Source: Hymenobacter sp. J193
Lineage (GTDB): Bacteria > Bacteroidota > Bacteroidia > Cytophagales > Hymenobacteraceae
DNA length: 64,000 nt
Assembly (NCBI RefSeq): GCF_024700075.1
Contig: NZ_JAJONE010000001.1
Coordinates: forward strand, 186,001 to 250,000
Reading direction: 5' to 3'
Below, piece after piece: positions 1-9,752 of the stretch. The notes below the pieces were generated by a model. The model saw nothing but the letters and a program-made list of their open reading frames with translations, did not search any database and was not told the origin of the DNA. The position numbers were made by a program, and so were the translations under genes. Positions within the stretch are counted from its first letter, which is position 1. The number at the start of each line of letters is the position of its first letter.

Positions 1-242
1 CGCCAACCAGGCAGCGCGACACAGACACTTAGTTTGCCACCGAGGTGGCACGCGCCGCCAAAAAACCGCCAAAAACGGCTAATGTTCTTTCTCGCCACTC
101 GCTTATCGGCTTTCTTCTGCAACTTTTGCAAGACCTCAGCTGCCGTTTTTCCTTCCCTGCCTCCCATTTCAGATGCGGGCGAAGCTCTGTCCAACGCGTT
201 AGAAACACAGCCGGCTACTGGTGCGGGTAACCGCCAACACAT

Positions 243-304
243 CAACGCCCCCGCATGGCGCCCCTGGTTCGTTCGGAACCAAGATGCGCCACGCGGGGGC
301 GTTG
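243..304. terminator. Long hairpin downstream of the membrane protein
   Basis: A 12-base arm at 243-254 is repeated as its reverse complement at 293-304. Pairing continues inward (GGCGC with GCGCC, then GGTTC with GAACC), so almost all of the 62 bases fold into one stem. It lies just past the stop codon of the minus-strand membrane protein at 325. A role as transcription terminator or mRNA 3' end stabiliser is inferred; there is no clear T tract. The rest of positions 1-324 holds only a small dyad at 35-50 (TGCCAC-CGAG-GTGGCA) and no convincing gene. Confidence 0.6.
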
Positions 305-324
305 CTGGACGCAACAGGCAGAGG

Positions 325-1073
325 TTACCGGGCAGCTGCGGCCAGAGCCGGACGTGGACGCAGCAATTGGTACAGGCTGGCGGCGTGGCTGAACAGCACC
401 ACCGGCACAATAAACGTGGGTAACCACACGAAGGGGAAGCGCACCACGGCTACGTTGGGCTGCTCGAAGGCAAACTGCTGCGCAGGCGTAGGGGCCGTGA
501 GCAGGGCCAGCGTTACGATAGTCCCCAACAACGCCAGGCTGCCCAGGTGCCAGGCCAGCAGCCCGCCGCGCCCCAGGCGCTGCCGCCGGTAGAGAGCGGC
601 TACTACCGGGGCCGAGAGGCCGGCCAGTACGTCGAAGTTGCGGCCGGCAAAGGTCATCAGCTCGGGCACCAGGTGGGCGGCGGCCAGGCTGTATAGGCCT
701 ACCTCCACTCCTACCCGTACCACGCTTAGTTCCGCCAGTTCGGCCAGCGGCAGCCGCGCCACCGCCCGCCGTCCCGCCGTCCCGCCCCCGACAACAGCAC
801 AGCCGCCAGCACCAGCACGGTGGGCAAAATGCCCGCCACCACCAGGCGAGGGGGCAGAATTTCTAGGTTCTGCTGATAAAACCCCGCCAATGCCAGCCCA
901 CCTTGCAGTGCCAGCCAACCGCCCATCAGCAGCCAGTAGCGCCCCGTAGGCAAGCCTGCCCGGTGCAGTACCCGCACCAGCAGCACCGCCGTGGCCGCCG
1001 TGCAAATGATGAACAGCGCGCTCAACCACAGGGGCGCAGGGGCATGCAGGTACTGAAGATTGGCAGTGGGCAT
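325..1073 (-). pseudogene. Frameshifted multi-pass membrane protein of unknown function
   Basis: Two overlapping frames together make one integral membrane protein of about 249 residues. The N-terminal half is read from the ATG at 1073 (an upstream ATG at 1121 is possible) and has hydrophobic segments such as LSALFIICTAATAVLLV and LVVAGILPTVLVLAAVLL. The C-terminal half continues in another frame from about position 785 to the stop at 325, with further segments such as LLGTIVTLALLTAP and FIVPVVLFSHAASLYQLL. The switch falls at the run of five C (five G on the coding strand) at about 785-789. A sixth G would join the halves as SGGGTAGRRAVAR. I count roughly six membrane segments and recognise no family. 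The gene may be intact in the organism if the missing G is a sequencing error. Confidence 0.6.
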
Positions 1074-1113
1074 AAGAAGTACAGGAACCAGAAAATATGG
1101 ACAGAACATATTG

Positions 1114-1194
1114 CCAAGCACAACTGAGGCATCCTGCGCACTGGCGGAGGCTGTTGCTCTCCCTCAGCGGGCAGAAAGCCTCAGTTGTGCTTGG
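1114..1194. repeat. 17 bp perfect inverted repeat between minus-strand genes
   Basis: The 17 bases at 1114-1130 return as an exact reverse complement at 1178-1194, separated by 47 bases. The element lies between the stop codon of the oligopeptidase gene (1210) and the start of the membrane protein (1073). It may end or process the oligopeptidase transcript. No T tract follows the stem, so the terminator role is inference. Confidence 0.6.
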
Positions 1195-1209
1195 GTTGAT
1201 AAGAAGTGA

Positions 1210-3267
1210 CTACGACTTCACGCCCAGTAGCATCAGCATAAAGGCAAACTGCCGGGCCGTGTCGTGGAGGGACTTGAAGCGGCCGGAGGCGCCCCCGTGG
1301 CCGGCAGCCATATCGGTGTGGAGCAGCAGCAGGTTGTTGTCGGTTTTGGTGGCGCGCAGCTTGGCAACCCACTTGGCGGGCTCGAAGTACTGCACCTGCG
1401 AGTCGTGCAGGCCCGTCGTCACAAGCATATTGGGGTAGGCCTGCGCTTTCACCTGGTCGTAGGGCGAGTAGGAAAGCATATAGTCGTAGAACTCCTTCTG
1501 GTTGGGGTTGCCCCACTCGTCGTACTCCCCGGTGGTGAGCGGAATGCTTTCGTCCAGCATCGTCGTCACCACATCCACGAAGGGCACGGCGGCCACCACG
1601 CCCTTGTAGTACTCGGGGTGCAGGTTCACGATGGCGCCCATCAGCAGGCCACCGGCCGAACCGCCCATGGCAAACAGCTTGCTGGCGGAGGTGTACTTCT
1701 GGTCGATGAGGAACTTGGAGCAGTCGGTGAAGTCGGTGAAGGTGTTTTTCTTCTTGAGCTTCTTGCCGTTTTCATACCACTGCCGGCCCAGCTCCTGCCC
1801 GCCCCGAATATGGCAGATGACGTAGGCAAAGCCCCGATCCAAGAGGCTCAGGCGGGCCGAGCTAAAGGCAGCATCCATTGAGAGGCCGTAGGAGCCGTAG
1901 GCGTACTGCAAGAGCGGGGCGCTACCATCTTTCTTAAACCCTTTACGATACACAATGGATAGCGGAATCTGCGTACCGTCGGCGGCCGGGGCGTAGGCAC
2001 GCTCAGTCACGTAGTCTTCCTTGCGGAACCCACCCAGTACTACCTGCTCCTTGAGCAGCTGCTTGGTCTGGGCGGCCATGTCGTAGTCGTAAGTGGACGT
2101 GGGCGTGGTAAGCGAGGAGTAGCCGTAGCGCAGCACCGGCGTGTCAAACTCCGGGTTCATACCGATGAAGGCCGTGTAAGTGGGCTCACCGAAGTTGAGG
2201 TAATGTTCGGTCCCGTCCTGCCAGCGAATCACGCGCAGCCGCAGCAGACCTTCCTGCCGCTCTCCCAGCACGAGGTAGTCCCGAAACAGCTCCATGTTTT
2301 CCAGAAATACGTCGGCGCGGTGGGGAATCACTTCCTGCCAGCAGGCCTTGGCGGTATCCGTAACGGGGGTTTTGAGCAGGCGGAAGTTGGGCGCCCCAGC
2401 ATTGGAAAGCACGTAGAAATCGAAGCCGAAGTGCTCTACTTCATATAAATGGTCTTCTTCCCGGGCCAGAAAAATCTGCAGCCCGGCAGTAGGCGCCGCA
2501 GCGGGCAGGTAGCGCACCTCCGCCGACATGGTGCTGCCCATATGCACAAAGATGAATTCCCGCGACTTGGAACGGCTCACGCCGGTGTAGAAAGTGTTGT
2601 CGGTTTCCTCGTACACCAGCACGTCGGTGGCCGGGTCGGTGCCGAGGGCGTGGCGGTACACCTGGTAGTCGAGTAAGGTGGCTTCGTCCTTTTTAGTGTA
2701 AAACACCGTTTGGTTGTCGGTGGCCCACACGGCATTGCCGCTGGTGTTCAAAATCTGCTCGGGGTACAGTTCGCCCGTAACCAGGTTGCGGAAGCGCAAC
2801 GTGTACAGGCGGCGGCTGACCACATCCTCGGAGTAGGCCAGCACCTCGTTGTTGTCGCTCACCTCAAAGCCCCCGATGTGGTAATAGGCCTTGCCCGCGG
2901 CTAGTTCGTTGGCATTGAGCAGCACCTGCTCGGGCGCGGTCAGGCTGCCGGGCTTGCGGCAGTAAATCGGGTACTCGCTGCCTTCTTCGTAGCGGACGTA
3001 GTAGTAATAGCCATTGTCGCGGTACGGCACCGACTCATCCCGCTCCTGAATACGGCCTTTTATTTCCTGAAACAGGCTTTCCTGCAGGTCTTTCACCGGC
3101 GCCATCTGCTGCTCGAAGTAGGCGTTTTCGGCCCGCAAATAAGTGAGTACTTCCGGGTCTTCGGGCTGGTTGAGCCAGTAGTAGTCGTCGGTACGGGTGC
3201 CAAAGGGTGAGGTGAGCAGCTTGGGCTTGCGCGCCGCTATGGGAGGATTCATCATGGGCAAAGGCAT
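1210..3267 (-). CDS. ptrB: Oligopeptidase B-like prolyl oligopeptidase, S9 family
   Basis: Serine peptidase of clan SC, expected to cleave short peptides after basic residues. It has 685 residues, the usual length for oligopeptidase B. The start at 3267 (MPLPMMNPPIAARKPK) is preferred over the longer frame because the family begins with PP-A-KP followed by G-R-DDYYWL, which is present here. Residues about 70-410 should form the beta-propeller. The C-terminal alpha/beta hydrolase domain carries the nucleophile in GGSAGGLLM (Ser near 537), an Asp in GLHDSQV and a His in AAGHGGASGRF. No signal peptide is seen, so it is probably cytoplasmic. Upstream, AACCTTTG (3310-3317) resembles the -7 element with one mismatch. 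Confidence 0.9.
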   Translation of the reverse strand: MPLPMMNPPIAARKPKLLTSPFGTRTDDYYWLNQPEDPEVLTYLRAENAYFEQQMAPVKDLQESLFQEIKGRIQERDESVPYRDNGYYYYVRYEEGSEYPIYCRKPGSLTAPEQVLLNANELAAGKAYYHIGGFEVSDNNEVLAYSEDVVSRRLYTLRFRNLVTGELYPEQILNTSGNAVWATDNQTVFYTKKDEATLLDYQVYRHALGTDPATDVLVYEETDNTFYTGVSRSKSREFIFVHMGSTMSAEVRYLPAAAPTAGLQIFLAREEDHLYEVEHFGFDFYVLSNAGAPNFRLLKTPVTDTAKACWQEVIPHRADVFLENMELFRDYLVLGERQEGLLRLRVIRWQDGTEHYLNFGEPTYTAFIGMNPEFDTPVLRYGYSSLTTPTSTYDYDMAAQTKQLLKEQVVLGGFRKEDYVTERAYAPAADGTQIPLSIVYRKGFKKDGSAPLLQYAYGSYGLSMDAAFSSARLSLLDRGFAYVICHIRGGQELGRQWYENGKKLKKKNTFTDFTDCSKFLIDQKYTSASKLFAMGGSAGGLLMGAIVNLHPEYYKGVVAAVPFVDVVTTMLDESIPLTTGEYDEWGNPNQKEFYDYMLSYSPYDQVKAQAYPNMLVTTGLHDSQVQYFEPAKWVAKLRATKTDNNLLLLHTDMAAGHGGASGRFKSLHDTARQFAFMLMLLGVKS

Positions 3268-3355
3268 TTCGAAGTGGGCGCCGGACAATAACAGGTATTG
3301 GCCAATTCTCAAAGGTTAGTGTAGTTTACAATGTATTCGGGCCGTTGAGAAAGCC

Positions 3356-3388
3356 AAAAGAGCTGCCCAAAATCGGGGCAGCTCTTTT
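3356..3388 (-). terminator. Rho-independent terminator after valS
   Basis: The 13-base stem AAAAGAGCTGCCC (3356-3368) pairs with GGGCAGCTCTTTT (3376-3388) around a 7-base loop. Read on the minus strand it follows the valS stop codon at 3414 and ends in a T run. It is symmetric enough to work in both directions. Confidence 0.85.
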
Positions 3389-3413
3389 GCACAATGCAGG
3401 CGGCAGTGGCGGC

Positions 3414-6098
3414 TTACATACCGGCCAGGCTCTGCTCCAGGGCCGTAATTTTGGCTTCGGCATCGGCCAGCTTCTGCCGCTCCCGCTCCACTAGGTCGGG
3501 CTTGGCGTTGGCCACGAACTTCTCGTTCGAGAGCTTCTTCAGCACCGAGTCGCGGAAGCCCTGGGCATATTCAAGCTCCTTGCCCAGGCGTTCCTTCTCA
3601 GCTCCGAGGTCAATCTGGCCTTCCAGCGGTACGAAGAACTCGCTGCTGCCCGCCACGAAGCTCACCGAGGCGGCCGGCGCTTCCGTAACCACTGATATAT
3701 CAGTGAGGGCGGCCAGCTTACGAATGATGGCATCGTAGTCGGTGAGCAGCTGGGCGTCGTCGGTTTTGGCGGCCAAAGTCAGGGGCTTGTTGGGGCCCAG
3801 GCCTTTCTGGTTGCGGATGGCGCGCACCCCGGCCACAATGCCCAGGGCCTTTTCCATGCGGGCCAGCAGCTCGGAAGCCCCAGCTACGGGCAGGGCCTTG
3901 GGCCAGGCGGCCACGCATACGTACTCCTTGGGGCCGCGCTCTTTCAGCTCGTGCCAGATTTCCTCCGTGATGAAGGGCATGAACGGGTGCAGCAGCTTCA
4001 GCAGCGTTTCGAGGAAGCTAGTGGTGTGGCGTAGCGTTTCAGGGTCGATGGGCGCCTGGTAGGCGGGCTTGATCATCTCCAGGTACACCGAGCAGAAGTC
4101 GTCCCACACCAGCTTGTACACCGTCATCAGGGCATCCGAAATCCGGAATTTCTCGAAGTGCTCATCCAACTCCGTAATGCTGGCCTGCAGCTTGGCCGAA
4201 AACCACTCCACGGCCCTGGCATTGGCGAACGTCAGCTCGGCATCCACTTCCCAGCCCTGGGTGAGGCGGAAGGCGTTCCAGAGCTTGTTGGAGAAGTTGC
4301 GGCCCTGCTCCACTAGCTTTTCGTCGTAGAGCAGGTCGTTGCCGGCCGGAGCCGAGAACAGCATGCCAGTGCGCACCCCGTCGGCCCCGAACTGCTTGAT
4401 AAGGTCCAGCGGGTCGGGCGAGTTGCCGAGCTGCTTGCTCATCTTGCGGCCCAGGTTGTCGCGCACAATGCCGGTGAGGTACACGTTTTTGAACGGCACT
4501 TCGCGGCGGAACTCCAGCCCGGCCATAATCATGCGCGCCACCCAGAAAAACAGGATGTCCGGCCCCGTCACCAGGTCGTTGGTGGGGTAGAAATAGTTGA
4601 CGTCGGCGTTGTCGGGGTCCTTGAAGCCGTCGAACACCGAAATCGGCCACAGCCACGAGGAAAACCAGGTATCCAGCACGTCCTCATCCTGGCGCAGATC
4701 GGTGAGCTGCAAATCGGCATTGCCGCTCTGCTCGCGGGCCTGCACCAGCGCCTCTTCGGCGGTGAGGGCCACCACGTAGGAGCCGTCGGGCAGGTAGTAG
4801 GCCGGAATCTGCTGGCCCCACCATAGCTGGCGCGAAATGCACCAGTCGCGCACGTTCTCCATCCACACCCGGTAGGTGTTCTTGAACTTGGCCGGGTGCA
4901 GCTTCACGGTGTCGTTTTCCACCACTTCCAGGGCGGGCTTAGCCAGGTGCTCCATTTTCAGAAACCACTGCAAGCTCAGGCGGGGCTCAATCACGGCCTT
5001 GGTCCGCTCCGAGGTCTGCACGATGCTGGCGTACTCGTCCACTTTCACCAAATGGCCGGCTTCCTCCAGGTCCTTCACGATGTTGCGGCGGGCGGCAAAC
5101 CGGTCCTGGCCCACGTACAACACGGCCTTCTCGTTGAGTGAGCCGTCGTTGTTCAGGATGTCGATAACGGGCAGGTTGTGCTTTACGCCCAGCTCGTAGT
5201 CGTTCAAATCGTGCGCCGGCGTCACCTTGAGCGCGCCCGTACCGAAGTCGATGCTCACGTACTCATCCAGAATCACCGGAATTTCGCGACCCAGCAGCGG
5301 TATGCGCACCTTGGCGCCGTGCAGGTGAGTATAGCGCGGGTCGTTGGGATTCACCGCCACGGCCACGTCGGCCATGATGGTTTCGGGCCGGGAAGTAGCA
5401 ACTGTTAAGTATTGAGTATTGGGTCGTGAGTATTGAGATTTTTCCCCTTGCGCTTGGGCCGAGTCTAAATACTCACTACTCACTACTTCATACTTCAAAT
5501 GATACATTTTGGCCATTACGTCCTTGGGAATTACTTCCTCGTCGGACAGGGCCGTTTGGCTTTGCGGGTCCCAGTTTACCATGCGGATACCGCGGTAGAT
5601 CAGGCCTTTCTGGTGCAGGTCCACGAACACGCGCAGTACCGCCTCGGTCAGCTCGGGCTCCATGGTGAAGCGCGTCCGGTCCCAGTCGCAGGAGGCGCCC
5701 AGCTGCTTGAGCTGCTCGAGGATGATGCCGCCGTACTTTTCCTTCCAGGCAAAGGCGTGTTCCAGGAACTGCTCCCGCGTGAGGTCTTTCTTCTCGATGC
5801 CCTGCTCCTTCAGCAAGGCTACTACCTTGGCTTCGGTGGCAATGGAGGCGTGGTCGGTGCCGGGCACCCAGCAGGCTTCCTTGCCCTGCATGCGCGCGCG
5901 GCGTACCAGCACATCCTGAATGGTATTGTTCAGCATGTGGCCCATGTGCAGCACGCCCGTCACGTTGGGCGGCGGAATAACTACCGAATACGGCTGCTTG
6001 CGGGGGTTGGCCTTGGCTTTAAAGAAGCCCTGCTCCTGCCAGCGCTGGTACCACTTGGCTTCAACGTCGGCGGGGGTATAGGTTTTGGCAATGGACAT
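3414..6098 (-). CDS. valS: Valyl-tRNA synthetase
   Basis: Class I aminoacyl-tRNA synthetase that charges tRNA-Val in the cytoplasm; 894 residues. The HIGH signature is HMGH at residues 51-54, after the family sequence IPPPNVTGVL. The KMSKS loop is KMSKQ near residue 550. The CP1 editing domain carries YLTVATSRPETI, and the C-terminus has the charged coiled-coil arm typical of ValRS. The start MSIAKTYTPADVEAKW at 6098 fits the family; the extra 15 codons upstream do not. Oddly, about 25-30 residues (roughly 200-231) sit between KMYHLKYEV and YLTVATSRPETI, and they are encoded by an inverted word repeat like those found between genes in this window. A -7 element at 6131-6138 lies 33 bases upstream. 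Confidence 0.96.
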   Translation of the reverse strand: MSIAKTYTPADVEAKWYQRWQEQGFFKAKANPRKQPYSVVIPPPNVTGVLHMGHMLNNTIQDVLVRRARMQGKEACWVPGTDHASIATEAKVVALLKEQGIEKKDLTREQFLEHAFAWKEKYGGIILEQLKQLGASCDWDRTRFTMEPELTEAVLRVFVDLHQKGLIYRGIRMVNWDPQSQTALSDEEVIPKDVMAKMYHLKYEVVSSEYLDSAQAQGEKSQYSRPNTQYLTVATSRPETIMADVAVAVNPNDPRYTHLHGAKVRIPLLGREIPVILDEYVSIDFGTGALKVTPAHDLNDYELGVKHNLPVIDILNNDGSLNEKAVLYVGQDRFAARRNIVKDLEEAGHLVKVDEYASIVQTSERTKAVIEPRLSLQWFLKMEHLAKPALEVVENDTVKLHPAKFKNTYRVWMENVRDWCISRQLWWGQQIPAYYLPDGSYVVALTAEEALVQAREQSGNADLQLTDLRQDEDVLDTWFSSWLWPISVFDGFKDPDNADVNYFYPTNDLVTGPDILFFWVARMIMAGLEFRREVPFKNVYLTGIVRDNLGRKMSKQLGNSPDPLDLIKQFGADGVRTGMLFSAPAGNDLLYDEKLVEQGRNFSNKLWNAFRLTQGWEVDAELTFANARAVEWFSAKLQASITELDEHFEKFRISDALMTVYKLVWDDFCSVYLEMIKPAYQAPIDPETLRHTTSFLETLLKLLHPFMPFITEEIWHELKERGPKEYVCVAAWPKALPVAGASELLARMEKALGIVAGVRAIRNQKGLGPNKPLTLAAKTDDAQLLTDYDAIIRKLAALTDISVVTEAPAASVSFVAGSSEFFVPLEGQIDLGAEKERLGKELEYAQGFRDSVLKKLSNEKFVANAKPDLVERERQKLADAEAKITALEQSLAGM
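5404..5498. repeat. Inverted word repeat inside valS
   Basis: On the plus strand, variants of AGTATTGAG recur at 5404-5437, and variants of TACTCACTACT/TACTTCA recur at 5466-5498. The two halves are imperfect reverse complements around a GC-rich centre. The texture matches the intergenic word hairpins of this window. Here it is translated in frame as part of the ValRS editing-domain region, with no stop codon. Confidence 0.7.
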
Positions 6099-6130
6099 CG
6101 GCGGAGGGAATTCAAGTCGGAATACGGGCG

Positions 6131-6138
6131 CAAAAGTA
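6131..6138 (-). promoter_or_regulatory. -7 promoter element of valS
   Basis: Minus-strand TACTTTTG exactly matches the Bacteroidota sigma-A -7 consensus TAnnTTTG, 33 bases before the valS start codon. Confidence 0.65.
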
Positions 6139-6669
6139 GGCATTTCGGGCGGGGGCGGGAAATGTCCGGCATAAGCCAGATCAGCAAGCCGCTACCGGGC
6201 TGCTGGTCTGGTATAAGTAGCCTGATTTTAGGGAGTATTTACAATCAGAGGCACAGCAGCGCAGCCATGCGGCCACAGGTGGCAAAGCAGATGGCGACCA
6301 TTGCACACTAAACTAATAGATCTATTAATCAATGTATTACAAAATAAAGAAACTAAAAACCCTGCTTGAACGAGTATAATTTTCACAATCGGGCATGATA
6401 AAGATGATACCCGCGCTTTTCCCGGCGGCTATGGCTTTCCAAAGTACCCGGGGCAAAGGTCGTAGCCACTGAGTTCTTTCAGCACTACTTCAGGCCAGGG
6501 CCCGCAGCCAAGACCCGTCGACTAGCGTGCCCTAAGCCGACTGCTTTTTACCACAAGTTCTCCCATCTATGATCTGCTTTCAACCAACGTCCCGGTAGGC
6601 CTGTGCCCCGTTGCGGTGCCTTGGCAAGCCGGCATGAACTCACCACAAACGCTACTGCTTTCCCTTCCC
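6139..6669. other. Intergenic region between valS and the SGNH hydrolase
   Basis: About 530 bases between divergent genes with no convincing coding sequence. There is an imperfect hairpin at about 6174-6211 (CCAGATCAGCAAGCC against GGGCTGCTGGTCTGG) and an AT-rich stretch at 6305-6365 likely to hold the promoter for the plus-strand gene. No riboswitch or tRNA fold is recognised. Confidence 0.5.
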
Positions 6670-9315
6670 ATGAAAAAAACAGTACTCCTCCTTGCCCTCA
6701 GCGCGTTAGGCCTAAGTGAAGCGCGCCCCCAAACAGTGCGCTCCATTCTGGCTGACTTTGGTCCGAATGACCGCAACAATGGCAACATCACATCCAGCCC
6801 CGATGCCAACGGCAACTACTGGAACAACGTGCTGAACCAAACCAGCGTCACCGACACCTTCCGGCTGGTGGACAAGGCCAACGTAGCCACGGGCATCAAG
6901 CTGAAAGTCGGACCTAACTTTCTGACCAACGGTATCCAGAACGGGGGGCTGCTGAACCCCAGTGCGGCGCTGCTGGGGCAATACGCCGTGGCCACGGCCA
7001 CCCAGGATTATTTCTACGTGGAAGGCACGGGCGCAAGCGCCATTGCCACGCTAACCATGTCGGGCTTTGACCGGAGCAAGCGGTACGTCTTTCATGTGTT
7101 CGGCAGCCGCCAGATCCCGACCGAAAACCGGGTATCGCGCTACAAGTTCACGGGCGCCAACGTGAGCACCATTACCCAGACCACGTCCGGGGCTAACGTG
7201 GGCGCCAACTCCTACGCGGGCAACAACAACACAATTACCAACTCCGATACCATCACGGCCGATGGCAATGGCGTGATTCAGCTGGAGTTGAGCAAGGTAT
7301 CAGGCTCCTTTGCCTACCTCAACCTGATGCGCATTGACATCGTGGATGGCCGGGGCGCACCCGTCAATACTACTTTTCAGAACCCCGGATTTGAACAGGG
7401 CAACTTTACCAGCTGGACGACAGTGCCCGTTGGCACGGATGCCAAGGCGGCTATCAGCTCCGCTATGCCGCACACGGGCAGCTACGCGGCTCAGCTTTCG
7501 GGCGGCACCCTGCGGCTGGAGCAGCAGATTTCCTACATTAGCACGATAGGCACGACGGCCCACAAGCTCAGCGGCTACTTCTACACGCCCGCCACAACTG
7601 CCCTGCAGGGCAGCCAGGCGGCGCACCTGGAACTGCGCTACTTCAGCAGCACCAAGGCCTTGCTGGGCACCTTCCGGTCCGACTCCCTGACTGCCGCCTC
7701 TACTCCGGGCGTCTGGACCAAAGTCGAGGCCACGGCGGCTATTCCGGCCGGTACGGCCTTTGTGCAGGCGGCGGCCGTGTGGCGCAACGGCGCCGGCGCG
7801 ACGGGCAGCGTTTCCTTTGATGACCTGCTGCTGGAGCCCTACAAGGAACCCCTGGTTTTGAATCCGCTCAAGATTGCGTACATGGGTTCGTCGGTTCCCG
7901 CAGGCACGGGCGCCACCAATGGCAACGGCTACACGTCCCTGTATTCCAGCCTGCTGGCCGAACGGGCTGCCGCGGGCACGGGCCAGCCCTGGGTAACGGC
8001 CAACATCAGTGTGCCGGGCAACAACACGCTGAACGTGCTGGACCGCTACGAGCGTGACTTGCTGCCCCAGCAAAGCAAATATGTGGTGTTTGCCCTGGCC
8101 CTGGGCAACGAGGGCATCCTGGGCGGCGGCCAGCCCATCTTTGACCGGTTCCGCACCAACATGACGGCGCTTATCCGGCGGGCTAAAGCCGATGGCATGG
8201 TGCCGGTGGTGACCAACACCTACACCCGCAACGACTACACGGCTACGGAGTACGCCTTTGTGCAGCAGATCAACCTGCTTATTCACGGCTGGAACGTGCC
8301 CAGTGTTAACCTGCTCGGGGCAGTGGATGATGGCGCTGGCCGCTGGGCCGCCAACTACTGGGCGGACGCCTTGCACCCCAACGACCGGGGGCATGCCGAA
8401 ATGGCCCACGCGCTGGTCCCCTCCCTCTTCGATGCGCTGCACGCCAACAAGGCCCAGCCCACTCGCCGCACCAGCAGCGGTATACTGCTCACCAATGCCA
8501 CTGCCCTCCCCGCACCCATCATTCGGCTGGCTCCCGAAGACGTCGTGCATCCCTTCACCACGGCTATCCAGTTTAAAACGGCAGTGGCAGGTCAGCTCGT
8601 TGAAATCCGCGACAGCGCCGGCCTGACGGCGGGCACTATTCGCGTCGGGACGGATGGCGTGGTGACGTACAAATCGGCTAAAGGCCAGACCATCACCGGC
8701 ACAGTGCCGGTGACGAATAAGAGGTGGCATAAGCTGGTATTAACGCACTATTATGCTCGGGGCACCACCATGCTCTACGTAGATAGCGTGCAGGAAGGCA
8801 CTGTACAGGAGCGCCTGCGCCCAACCCGTCTGGATATTGGTGGCAATGCGGCCCCCACACAAGTGCAATTCCGCGACTGGCTTTTCTACCGCTCAGGCAT
8901 GAACCAGGCGGAAGTGCTGGCAATGGCCGCCGATTCGCTGCTGAAATCGAGTCTGGAAATCTATGCGCCCCTGGATGGCCAGGGCGTGGTGCCAGCTGAC
9001 TCCCTGGTTAATCTGGCTCAAAGCCTGAACTCGCTGACCCGCCCCGGCAGCCCATTAGCTGTTCGCGAGAGTAACCTGGCCAACCGAATTAGTTTTTACC
9101 CTTCGCCTACCACGGGTGATGTACGCCTGCAGGGCCCCATGCCGCTTAGCGAAACGGTGGTGACCATCTATGATCTAACTGGACGAGTTGTCCTGACCCG
9201 GCTGCTCCGAAACCAGCATTTCAACGTCGCCTCTCTACCAGCCGGCGTGTATATCGCGGCATTCTACATTCAAGGCCAACTGGTGTACAAACGCTTGGTA
9301 CGAGCAGATTTATAG
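6670..9315 (+). CDS. Secreted SGNH-type esterase/lipase with type IX sorting tail
   Basis: An 881-residue exported protein. The start is the ATG at 6670 because MKKTVLLLALSALGLSEA makes a clean signal peptide; the longer frame does not. Residues about 25-240 form a beta-rich module seen beside SGNH domains in Bacteroidota. Residues 245-395 look like a carbohydrate-binding jelly roll (FQNPGFEQGNFTSWT). The SGNH hydrolase follows, with the nucleophile Ser in YMGSSVPAG (near 404), a conserved Asn in ALGNEG and the Asp/His pair in DALHPND (near 565). A LamG-like domain spans about 615-790. The end (ISFYPSPTTG, LTGRVV, LPAGVYIAAF, KRLV) is a typical type A T9SS C-terminal domain, so the protein is probably moved to the cell surface and processed. 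The substrate is unknown; a polysaccharide acetyl or acyl ester is a guess. Confidence 0.87.
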   Translation: MKKTVLLLALSALGLSEARPQTVRSILADFGPNDRNNGNITSSPDANGNYWNNVLNQTSVTDTFRLVDKANVATGIKLKVGPNFLTNGIQNGGLLNPSAALLGQYAVATATQDYFYVEGTGASAIATLTMSGFDRSKRYVFHVFGSRQIPTENRVSRYKFTGANVSTITQTTSGANVGANSYAGNNNTITNSDTITADGNGVIQLELSKVSGSFAYLNLMRIDIVDGRGAPVNTTFQNPGFEQGNFTSWTTVPVGTDAKAAISSAMPHTGSYAAQLSGGTLRLEQQISYISTIGTTAHKLSGYFYTPATTALQGSQAAHLELRYFSSTKALLGTFRSDSLTAASTPGVWTKVEATAAIPAGTAFVQAAAVWRNGAGATGSVSFDDLLLEPYKEPLVLNPLKIAYMGSSVPAGTGATNGNGYTSLYSSLLAERAAAGTGQPWVTANISVPGNNTLNVLDRYERDLLPQQSKYVVFALALGNEGILGGGQPIFDRFRTNMTALIRRAKADGMVPVVTNTYTRNDYTATEYAFVQQINLLIHGWNVPSVNLLGAVDDGAGRWAANYWADALHPNDRGHAEMAHALVPSLFDALHANKAQPTRRTSSGILLTNATALPAPIIRLAPEDVVHPFTTAIQFKTAVAGQLVEIRDSAGLTAGTIRVGTDGVVTYKSAKGQTITGTVPVTNKRWHKLVLTHYYARGTTMLYVDSVQEGTVQERLRPTRLDIGGNAAPTQVQFRDWLFYRSGMNQAEVLAMAADSLLKSSLEIYAPLDGQGVVPADSLVNLAQSLNSLTRPGSPLAVRESNLANRISFYPSPTTGDVRLQGPMPLSETVVTIYDLTGRVVLTRLLRNQHFNVASLPAGVYIAAFYIQGQLVYKRLVRADL

Positions 9316-9752
9316 TCAGCTAAGAAAGCCTGGCCGAACAAAGGGCAGGTCAGGTAACGAGGGTATTCTTGGAATACCCCCCAACCAAGGAAGGCTTTCA
9401 CAGCAATGTACGGGCCTTTCTTGGGGGGGCCTGAAAAGCCCGGAGGAAAACTGAGCTGGTGACACCTAGCTGCATGGGCTGGAGAGCAGGAAGTTCCCTG
9501 GCGTGAAATTGTTGGAGGCTTGCCCCGCTTTCCAGGTTGCGGCTACTGAGATAATCAAAATACCCCTGCCGGACGAGTTGTTTGGTGACTCCAGACAGCT
9601 GGCTGGTGAAAAAGAAAATAGCCATGATGTGGCTATCATTCAACCACCTATTGGGGCAACGACCACCCCCCATTTCCCTCAGAAATGTAGTTGCTAAATA
9701 GGCTCTTGCCGGGCGTTGCACCCTTACACCGTGCTACCAACGGCCGCCAGCC
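9316..9752. other. Intergenic region after the SGNH hydrolase
   Basis: Some 440 bases without a supportable gene. A small perfect hairpin, GGGTATTC (9361-9368) with GAATACCC (9372-9379), follows the SGNH stop and may mark its transcript end. A 107-codon minus-strand frame at 9398-9721 has no recognisable features and is not called. Confidence 0.5.

Noticed and set aside
34..423. Small plus-strand frames at the window start
   Set aside because: They cross the long hairpin and have no coding features.
6144..6250. T-box-like leader of valS
   Set aside because: T-box leaders are not typical of this phylum, and no specifier loop or T-box sequence is seen.
7300..8730. 476-codon open frame antisense to the SGNH hydrolase
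   Set aside because: Shadow of a well-supported gene with clear catalytic and sorting motifs.
9398..9721. 107-codon minus-strand frame
   Set aside because: No motif, signal or conserved look; weak codon bias.
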